The notes under the pieces are model-generated. The model had not been told where the DNA came from, made no database searches, and saw only the letters and a program-made list of their open reading frames with translations. From Acidobacteriota bacterium (GTDB taxonomy: Bacteria; Acidobacteriota; UBA890; WLXD01), in assembly GCA_022571615.1 (NCBI GenBank), contig JACZXM010000040.1, positions 1-11,779 of the forward strand: a stretch of DNA of 11,779 nt, written 5' to 3'. Made by a program: the position numbers and the translations under genes. Within the stretch, counting starts at the first letter, position 1, and each line of letters opens with the position of its first letter. Of this stretch, positions 6,324-11,779 are shown piece after piece.

Positions 6324-7478
6324 ATGCGCAAGTGGGCCGTTCGGATCGTCGTTCTCGCGCTGATCATCGGTGGCACCTACGCGCTTCGGGTCACGCTCCT
6401 GGCGCCCACACTGGCGGAGGTCAGGGTCATTCATCCGCAGCGCGGGCGCGTGGAATCGACCGTCACCAACTCCAAGGCGGGCACGGTCACGGCCCGTCGA
6501 AGGGCCGACCTGTCGCCTGAGATCGGTGGCCGGGTGGTTCAGCTACCGGTGACCAAAGGCTCGCTCGTGAAGCGCGGCGACCTGCTGCTGCGGCTCGACG
6601 ACAGCAGCCAGCGGGCCCGGCTGCAGAAGGCGCGGCTCGACGTGGCCACTGCCGAAGCCCGAACCCGTGAAGCGTGTCTGGCCGCAGAACACGCCGAACG
6701 CGAGCACGTCCGCTACAGGTCGCTGGCTGAGCGCCAGATCGTGTCCCAAAACCTGCTCGATCAGCTCGCCTCTCGAGCCGAGACAGCGGCGGCCGGATGC
6801 GAGGCCGCAGAAGCGGCGATCCAAAGCGCTCACGCCACCATCGCGGTGCTCGAGAGCGAGTTGCACAAGACGGTCATTCGTGCTCCCTTCGACGGCATCG
6901 TCGCAGAGCTGACCATCGAGCTCGGCGAGTTCACCACCCCGTCTCCCCCGGGACTTCCGATTCCGCCGGTGCTCCAGCTGTTCGATACCTCGTCGATCTA
7001 CATCAGTGCCCCGATGGACGAGGTCGACTCCGCTCGCATCATGTCGGGGCAATCGGTTCGCGTCACCATCGACTCCTATCCCGACCAAAGCTTCCCTGGC
7101 GCGGTCGCGCGGGTTGCAGCGTACGTTCTGGACATCGAGACCCAGAACCGCACCGTCGAGATCGAGGTCGAGCTGCAGGACTCCGAGTTCGCGTCGCGCC
7201 TGCTGCCGGGTACCTCGGCAGACGTCGAGGTAATCCTGGAAGTACGCGACAACGTCCTGCGCCTTCCTACCTCCACCCTGCTCCAGGGGTCCGCCGTGCT
7301 GGTGGTGGAAGGGGATGTCCTGGTTCGCCGGCAGGTCGAGGTCGGCCTGCGCAACTGGAACTTCACCGAGATCCGCTCCGGGCTAGCGACCCCCGACCGC
7401 GTCGTGACGACGCTCGATCGCGTCGACGTGCAGCCCGGGGCCCAGGTGGTCGTCGCCGGCGAGCCGGCACCGGGTTAG
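6324..7478 (+). CDS. HlyD/MacA-type periplasmic adaptor (membrane fusion protein)
   Basis: This gene encodes 384 residues from ATG at 6324. The frame stays open further upstream, but that extension is Ala/Pro/Arg-rich, and MRKWAVRIVVLAL is a classic membrane-anchor start. The anchor covers about residues 5-26. A biotinyl-lipoyl-like half-motif follows at about 50-92 (EIGGRVVQLPVTKGSLVKRG). A Glu/Ala/Arg-rich alpha-hairpin spans about 95-180, and the second half-motif is near 182-196 (TVIRAPFDGIVAEL). Beta-barrel and membrane-proximal domains fill the rest. Such proteins link an inner-membrane ABC permease to an outer-membrane channel. Nine bases separate it from the ATPase gene, so they are surely cotranscribed. 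It resembles MacA, but the substrate cannot be read. Confidence 0.9.
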   Translation: MRKWAVRIVVLALIIGGTYALRVTLLAPTLAEVRVIHPQRGRVESTVTNSKAGTVTARRRADLSPEIGGRVVQLPVTKGSLVKRGDLLLRLDDSSQRARLQKARLDVATAEARTREACLAAEHAEREHVRYRSLAERQIVSQNLLDQLASRAETAAAGCEAAEAAIQSAHATIAVLESELHKTVIRAPFDGIVAELTIELGEFTTPSPPGLPIPPVLQLFDTSSIYISAPMDEVDSARIMSGQSVRVTIDSYPDQSFPGAVARVAAYVLDIETQNRTVEIEVELQDSEFASRLLPGTSADVEVILEVRDNVLRLPTSTLLQGSAVLVVEGDVLVRRQVEVGLRNWNFTEIRSGLATPDRVVTTLDRVDVQPGAQVVVAGEPAPG

Positions 7479-7487
7479 AAGCAGGCC

Positions 7488-8249
7488 GTGGTGGCACCCG
7501 AGACGATGATCCAGCTGCGCGACCTGTGGCGCACCTACGAGGTCGGCGGGCGGCCGTTGCACGCACTGCGTGAGATCTGCGAACAGATCGCCAGCGGCGA
7601 GCACGTCGCCATCATGGGCCCTTCCGGGTCCGGAAAATCGACACTGCTCAACCTGATCGGGTGCCTGGATCAACCGACGGGCGGCTCGTACGTTCTCAAT
7701 GGCCGCGAGGTGGCAACGCTGACCGAAGACGAGCTCGCCGACATTCGTCGCAACCTGATCGGGTTCGTGTTCCAGTCGTACCATCTCATCCCACGGCTCA
7801 CCGCCAACGGCAACGTCGAGCTGCCGATGGTTTTCGCCGGCCTGCCGCGAGCCGAACGGCATGAGCGAGCGAGTGCGGCGCTGGAGGCCGTGGGTATGCT
7901 CGAGCGCGCGGGCCACCGTCCCGACCAGCTCTCGGGTGGCGAACTTCAGCGCACGGCCATCGCCCGGGCGATCGTCATGGGGCCTCAACTGCTGCTCGCG
8001 GACGAGCCGACGGGCAATCTAGACAGCAAATCGGGGCAACAAGTCCTGCAGTTGCTGGATGGGCTCAACGACCGTGGTCTGACGCTGATCATGGTCACCC
8101 ATGACCCGGGGGTCGCCCGCCGTGCCGACCGCATCATCACCCTCGTCGATGGCCGGATCGTGTCGCGGATGAAAGGCAGCGCGATGGGCGACATCAATCC
8201 TTACATCGGAGCGGTCGACTCCGGTGCCGGAACGGGAGAGCTGGATTGA
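7488..8249 (+). CDS. ABC transporter ATPase, LolD/MacB-N type
   Basis: This gene encodes 253 residues from GTG at 7488. GTG at 7491 and ATG at 7506 are alternative starts; all have weak ribosome-binding sites. All nucleotide-binding motifs are present. They are Walker A GPSGSGKST at 44-52, Q-loop Gln96, signature LSGGELQR at 148-155, Walker B LLLADEP ending at Glu173-Pro174 with D-loop GNLDS, and switch His205. It energises the two permeases encoded next, probably as the shared subunit of a type VII (mechanotransmission) transporter. The roughly 30-residue tail after the switch region is Gly/Ser-rich and longer than in most LolD proteins. Its stop codon overlaps the next gene's start. Confidence 0.93.
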   Translation: MVAPETMIQLRDLWRTYEVGGRPLHALREICEQIASGEHVAIMGPSGSGKSTLLNLIGCLDQPTGGSYVLNGREVATLTEDELADIRRNLIGFVFQSYHLIPRLTANGNVELPMVFAGLPRAERHERASAALEAVGMLERAGHRPDQLSGGELQRTAIARAIVMGPQLLLADEPTGNLDSKSGQQVLQLLDGLNDRGLTLIMVTHDPGVARRADRIITLVDGRIVSRMKGSAMGDINPYIGAVDSGAGTGELD

Positions 8250-9448
8250 CCTTCTTCGAAGTGCTTCGCTTCGCCACCGCGGCCTTGCGCGGGCACGGCT
8301 TGCGCACCGGGCTGAGCATGCTCGGGGTCGGTATTGGCGTCGCCGCGGTCGTCATGCTGACCGGTTTGGGCGAGGGAGCGCGCCGTTACGTGACGGATCA
8401 GTTCGCTTCCCTGGGGACCAATATTCTCATCATCATCCCCGGCAAGAACGAAACGACCGGAGGATTGCCCGGTATCGGTGGAGTGCCCAACGACCTGACA
8501 ATCGACGACGCGGCCACCGTGCTGCGAACCGTGCGCTCGGTCGACACGCTCAGCCCGGTAGCCATGGGCACCGAAACGGTGTCGTATCGGTCGCGCAGCC
8601 GCGACGTGATGGTGGTCGGAGCTACCTCCGAGATGCAGCAAGTTCGCGGTATCGTGGTGCGCTCGGGCTCCTTCTTGCCACCCGGCGACTGGAAGCGGGG
8701 CGCACCGGTCGCCGTCATGGGCAAGGGAATCGCGCAGGAGCTGTTCCCGGGACAGGATCCGGTTGGCAAGGTGGTACGCGTCGGCGACTTTCGCACTCGC
8801 GTCATCGGCGTGATGGCACCGCGCGGGGTCAGCCTGGGCATCGATTTCGACGACATCGTGATCATCCCGGTCGCCACCAGCATGCGTCTTTTTAATCGCA
8901 ACTCGCTGTTCCGCGTCCTGATCAAGCTCGATCCGCTGGCCGATTCCGAGGTCGCCAAGGCGGATATCATGGCCACCCTCATCGAGCGACACGACGGCGA
9001 GGAGGATTTCACTCTGATCACGCAAGACGCCGTGATGAGCGCATTCTCGCAGATCTTCGCAGCGCTGACGGCGGCGCTGGCCGGCATTGCCGCGATCTCG
9101 CTGAGCGTCGCCGGGATCGGGATCATGAACGTGATGCTGGTGGCCGTGTCGGAGCGTACGCACGAGATCGGGCTGCTCAAGGCCGTCGGAGCACGCCGCC
9201 GACAGATCCTGGTCGCGTTCCTGACCGAGGCCGTGCTGCTGTCGGGTGCGGGCGGTGTGCTGGGCCTCGGGGCCGCGTGGATCGCCATGCAGGCGTTGGC
9301 GGCCACCTATCCCGCCGTCGACGTCACGCCGCCCACCTGGGCCGTGTTAGCCGCGGTCGGAGTGTCCTTGGTGGTAGGAGCGGTGTTCGGGGTCCTGCCG
9401 GCCCGCAACGCGACGCGGTTGGATCCGATCGCGGCGCTCAGGAGTTGA
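8246..9448 (+). CDS. MacB/FtsX-type ABC permease (first of two)
   Basis: This gene encodes 400 residues from TTG at 8246. The TTG overlaps the ATPase stop as TTGA, and GGGAG lies about nine bases upstream, so translation is coupled. The first membrane segment is near residues 22-40 and is followed by GEGARRYV. A large periplasmic domain of about 220 residues follows. Three further membrane segments lie near 272-300, 322-350 and 362-385. The coupling loop ERTHEIGLLKAVGA lies near residue 304, and the typical end PARNATRLDPIAALRS closes the protein. Four membrane segments with this periplasmic domain define the MacB-type permease half. It differs from MacB itself in having the ATPase as a separate protein. 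Confidence 0.93.
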   Translation: MTFFEVLRFATAALRGHGLRTGLSMLGVGIGVAAVVMLTGLGEGARRYVTDQFASLGTNILIIIPGKNETTGGLPGIGGVPNDLTIDDAATVLRTVRSVDTLSPVAMGTETVSYRSRSRDVMVVGATSEMQQVRGIVVRSGSFLPPGDWKRGAPVAVMGKGIAQELFPGQDPVGKVVRVGDFRTRVIGVMAPRGVSLGIDFDDIVIIPVATSMRLFNRNSLFRVLIKLDPLADSEVAKADIMATLIERHDGEEDFTLITQDAVMSAFSQIFAALTAALAGIAAISLSVAGIGIMNVMLVAVSERTHEIGLLKAVGARRRQILVAFLTEAVLLSGAGGVLGLGAAWIAMQALAATYPAVDVTPPTWAVLAAVGVSLVVGAVFGVLPARNATRLDPIAALRS

Positions 9449-9455
9449 ACCGCCG

Positions 9456-10655
9456 ATGACCGCCACTGATCTGCTGGTGCTGGCGGCCGGATCGCTGCGC
9501 GGGCACAAGTTGCGCACGACGCTCTCTATGCTCGGGATCGCCATCGGCATCTGCGCCGTGATTCTGCTGACCTCGATCGGCGAGGGCACGCGCCGGTACG
9601 TGCTCGACCAGTTCACCCAGTTCGGCACCAATATCCTCGGCATCAACCCGGGTAAGCAGGAGACGCTCGGAATCCCCGGCGTCCTGGGAGGCTCGACCAA
9701 GAAGCTCACGATCGACGATGCGGAGGCGATCGCGCGCCTTCCCGGGGTCGAGCACGTGGCCATGTTCACGCTCGGATCCGCCCGTGTCGAGGCCAACGGC
9801 CGTGGTCGTTCGGTGTACGTGTACGGGGCCACCGACGCGCTGACCGAGATCTTCAAGTTCGGCGTGCGCCAGGGGTCTTTCCTGCCTGCCGGTGATCCGC
9901 GCCGGGGGGCGGCGGTCGCGGTGCTCGGTCCGACGCTCAAGCGCGAGCTGTTCGGCGAGGACAACGCCCTTGGCCGGCGGGTCCGCATCGGTGGTCAGCG
10001 CTTCCGCGTGATCGGGATCATGGAGCCCAAGGGTCAGATTCTGGGCATGGACATCGACGATGTCGCCTACATTCCGGTGGCGCGTGGACTCAAGTTGTTC
10101 AACCTCGACGAGCTGTTCGAGATCGACGTGGTGTTCTCGCACGCGGATCTGGAGCGACAAGTGCACGACAGCGTCACGGCGTTGCTCGTAGAGCGCCACG
10201 GCAAGGAGGACTTTTCGATCACCACACAGAGCCAGATGCTCGAGGTCTTCGGCAACGTGATGAACATCATCACGATGGCGGTGGGAGCGATCGCCGGCAT
10301 CTCCCTGCTGGTCGGCTCGATCGGCATCCTGACGGTTATGTGGATCGCCGTGGGCGAGCGCACTGCCGAGATCGGGTTGCTCAAGGCTATCGGTGCCACC
10401 GCCCCTCAGATCCAGATGCTGTTCCTGGTCGAGTCGGCGGCGCTGTCGCTGTTTGGTGGCGCCGCCGGCGTCGCCCTCGGCACTGGTCTCGCTTGGCTGG
10501 CACGCCAGGCGGTGCCCGGACTTCCGGTCTTCACTCCCCCGCTGTTCGTGGTGATCGCCCTCACCGTCAGCCTTGCGACCGGGCTGGTCTCGGGCGTCAT
10601 GCCGGCCCGGCGCGCCGCGGCGCTCGACCCGGTGGAGGCGCTGCGGGCCGAGTAA
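9456..10655 (+). CDS. MacB/FtsX-type ABC permease (second, tandem paralogue)
   Basis: This gene encodes 399 residues from ATG at 9456. AGGAG at 9440-9444 lies inside the end of the previous gene. It is collinear with the first permease: RGHKLRTTLSMLG near the start, GEGTRRYVLDQF after membrane segment 1, ERTAEIGLLKAIGA in the coupling loop, and PARRAAALDPVEALRAE at the end. The strong similarity throughout shows tandem duplication. The pair most likely forms a heterodimeric permease with one ATPase dimer, as LolC and LolE do with LolD. It is the last gene of the cassette; 79 bases follow before the sigma-factor gene. Confidence 0.93.
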   Translation: MTATDLLVLAAGSLRGHKLRTTLSMLGIAIGICAVILLTSIGEGTRRYVLDQFTQFGTNILGINPGKQETLGIPGVLGGSTKKLTIDDAEAIARLPGVEHVAMFTLGSARVEANGRGRSVYVYGATDALTEIFKFGVRQGSFLPAGDPRRGAAVAVLGPTLKRELFGEDNALGRRVRIGGQRFRVIGIMEPKGQILGMDIDDVAYIPVARGLKLFNLDELFEIDVVFSHADLERQVHDSVTALLVERHGKEDFSITTQSQMLEVFGNVMNIITMAVGAIAGISLLVGSIGILTVMWIAVGERTAEIGLLKAIGATAPQIQMLFLVESAALSLFGGAAGVALGTGLAWLARQAVPGLPVFTPPLFVVIALTVSLATGLVSGVMPARRAAALDPVEALRAE

Positions 10656-10714
10656 GCGTCCGTCGCCTGTCATATGCTTGGCCACGATTGCCGACCCAAC
10701 GCCAGGGACCCGAC

Positions 10715-10726
10715 TCCGGCGCCGGA
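10715..10726. promoter_or_regulatory. 12-bp perfect palindrome before the sigma-factor start
   Basis: TCCGGCGCCGGA is a perfect palindrome. It ends eight bases before ATG at 10735, and its last bases form the GGAA that would serve as ribosome-binding site. It could be an operator or a small RNA hairpin hiding the ribosome-binding site. In GC-rich DNA such a palindrome can also arise by chance. Confidence 0.3.
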
Positions 10727-10734
10727 ATCTGTGG

Positions 10735-11256
10735 ATGCAGGAACACGAGATTCGCCAGCAGCTAGAGGAGTTGCACAGCGCCAGTTTCGGCTGGGCTCTG
10801 AGCTGCTGTGCGGGGAATCGGGAGGAGGCCGAGGACGTGCTACAGGCAACCTACCTCAAGATCCTCTCGGGCAAGGCGCGGTTCGGCGGGCGGTCGGCGT
10901 TCAAGACCTGGCTATTCTCCGTCATCCGTCTCACCGCCGCCGATGGCCGTCGCAAACATGCTATCCGCTGGAGCGGGCTGCGGCGCTTGCGCGAGCAGGC
11001 GCCGCAGCCATCTTCGACACCCTCCAGGGCGGTGCAGGAGGTGCATCGCGAGGAGCTCCGAGACCGCTTTCGCGCCCTGTTGCGCGATCTGCCAGGGCGA
11101 CAGCGTCAGGTCATACAGTTGGTCTTCTACCACGACCATACCCTGAGCGAGGCAGCCGGGGTCATGGGAGTTTCGCTCGGTTCGGCTAGGACGCACTATC
11201 ATCGGGGTAAGAAGCGCCTCCGTGATTGGCTGCAGGAGCAAGCAGGTGATGCCTGA
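10735..11256 (+). CDS. ECF-type RNA polymerase sigma factor
   Basis: This gene encodes 173 residues from ATG at 10735, with GGAA seven bases upstream; the frame is open further upstream but unlike sigma factors there. Region 2 spans about 10-75, including NREEAEDVLQATYLKIL at 28-44 and the aromatic-rich FKTWLFSVIRLTAAD at 56-70 used in promoter melting. A variable linker follows (80-105). Region 4 spans about 115-168, with a helix-turn-helix LSEAAGVMGVSLGSARTHYH at 137-156 that would read the -35 element. It has only regions 2 and 4, the defining feature of ECF factors. It overlaps the next gene by eight bases, the usual arrangement with an anti-sigma factor. Its regulon may include the ABC cassette upstream, which is inference. 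Confidence 0.92.
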   Translation: MQEHEIRQQLEELHSASFGWALSCCAGNREEAEDVLQATYLKILSGKARFGGRSAFKTWLFSVIRLTAADGRRKHAIRWSGLRRLREQAPQPSSTPSRAVQEVHREELRDRFRALLRDLPGRQRQVIQLVFYHDHTLSEAAGVMGVSLGSARTHYHRGKKRLRDWLQEQAGDA

Positions 11257-11686
11257 GCAAGATGACAAGCGAATCCGTGCACTGTTCGCGCAACTCCGGC
11301 GCGACGACGTTGCCCAGGCGCCCTCGTTCGTGTCTACCTGGGAGGCTGCGCTGCGCCGGCGCGAGGAAACGCGCTCGGTCTGGAGCTGGCTCAAGCCGGC
11401 CATGGCACCGGTCGCGGCGGCGGCCGTCCTGGTTCTCGCCGCTACCTTGTGGCTGTGGCCGGGTGCCGGCAGCCCGCCCCAGGACGCGTTGGTGAATGGT
11501 GGGGATTCCGGTATCCTCGATTGGACCGCACCCACTGCATCGCTCCTGGATCCAGAGGGCAGCGATCCGGCTCCCGTCGGGATCGAAGAGGCTGCAGAGA
11601 TGACCCAGTACGGCGCCTGGAGCCTGCCGAGCGATACTCTGATGGCTCAGGCGGAGGACCTTTTCGGCCAGGAGCTCGAACTGTGA
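11249..11686 (+). CDS. Single-pass membrane protein, probable anti-sigma factor
   Basis: This gene encodes 145 residues from ATG at 11249, with AGGAG at 11234-11238 and an overlap with the sigma-factor gene that implies coupled translation. Residues 1-48 are cytoplasmic and helical (IRALFAQLRRDD, then APSFVSTWEAALRRR). One membrane segment covers about 51-70. The remaining 75 residues are periplasmic, acidic and Pro/Gly/Asp-rich. No His-x3-Cys-x2-Cys zinc motif is present, so it is not a ZAS-type anti-sigma factor. The role rests on position and topology, not on a recognised fold. Confidence 0.68.
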   Translation: MPEQDDKRIRALFAQLRRDDVAQAPSFVSTWEAALRRREETRSVWSWLKPAMAPVAAAAVLVLAATLWLWPGAGSPPQDALVNGGDSGILDWTAPTASLLDPEGSDPAPVGIEEAAEMTQYGAWSLPSDTLMAQAEDLFGQELEL

Positions 11687-11779
11687 TGCGAATGCCGCGT
11701 GCTCGCAGGGGACGGACGTTGCTAGCAGCCTGTGGCAGAAGTGGCGTGGGTCGCGCGCCGGGGAATTGCGGGCTCAGGC
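11686..11779 (+). pseudogene. Start of a third operon gene, probably interrupted by the element at 11722
   Basis: ATG at 11686 shares its A with the TGA stop of the anti-sigma gene, and AGGAG lies at 11670-11674. The first residues, MRMPRARRGRTLLAA, look like the positive start of a signal peptide. The frame then enters the MITE-like terminus and loses any hydrophobic core, while staying open to the window end. ECF/anti-sigma pairs are often followed by a small periplasmic protein, which fits an interrupted secreted product. It may instead be a chance frame. Confidence 0.35.
11722..11779 (+). mobile_element. Left terminus of another MITE-like element (copy 3, runs off the window)
   Basis: From CTAG at 11722 the sequence matches the left end of copy 1 at 25 of 31 positions, and the copy 1 right end (reverse complement) at 26 of 31. 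The shared core is CTAGCAG.C.GTGG.AGAAGTG. Beyond 11752 the sequence is unlike copy 1, as expected if interiors vary. The other end lies outside the window. Confidence 0.62.

Noticed and set aside
7481..7492. GCAGGCCGTGGT, identical to 12 bases of the element terminus, at the ATPase start
   Set aside because: The flanks do not match (no CTAG, no AGAAGTG), there is no inverted partner, and the spot is a 9-base gap in an intact operon. I estimate only a few percent chance of such a match, but coincidence is still the simplest reading.
9438..10685. Long minus-strand frames antisense to the permeases (also 8201-9163)
   Set aside because: The plus strand encodes well-conserved paralogous permeases. 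The antisense products are Arg/His/Asp-rich and lack motifs.

Overview
The window comes from a high-GC bacterium (most genes look roughly two-thirds GC by eye). An HlyD-type periplasmic adaptor, a secreted TolB-propeller amidohydrolase and an inner-membrane methyltransferase point to a Gram-negative cell envelope. The gene set would fit Myxococcota, Acidobacteriota or Gemmatimonadota. I cannot decide the phylum from the sequence alone.

Layout. Positions 51-330 hold a 280-bp non-autonomous mobile element (MITE-like). It has 34-bp terminal inverted repeats starting in CTAG and two long internal hairpins. A minus-strand gene (459-1493) follows; it encodes an unrecognised protein ending in six tandem 13-residue Trp/Gly repeats. 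Its upstream region (1501-1660) is an AT-rich island of about 35% GC by hand count. Positions 1686-1967 look like a diverged second member of the same element family, with a perfect 30-bp hairpin inside. Its right end coincides with the stop codon of the next gene. That minus-strand gene (1964-5470) encodes a very large exported amidohydrolase with a TolB/PD40 beta-propeller. Upstream of it, also on the minus strand, is an ICMT/PEMT-like membrane methyltransferase (5519-6106).

From 6324 rightward everything is on the plus strand and tightly packed. The order is an HlyD/MacA-like periplasmic adaptor, a LolD/MacB-like ATPase, and two tandemly duplicated MacB/FtsX-type permeases. Together these form a tripartite-type ABC export or lipid/peptide-transport cassette without an outer-membrane channel in view. 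After a 79-bp gap comes an ECF sigma factor gene that overlaps the gene for a small single-pass membrane protein, probably its anti-sigma factor. A third reading frame begins on the last base of that stop codon. It runs after about 36 bases into another CTAG-starting terminus of the same element family, which continues past the window end.

Working picture: a divergent pair of envelope transcription units centred on 6107-6323, followed by a regulatory ECF/anti-sigma unit, all bracketed by copies of one palindromic MITE-like family. The family is the least ordinary part of the window. It appears three times, with internal secondary structure, one end used as a stop codon, and one probable insertion into a sigma-factor operon.
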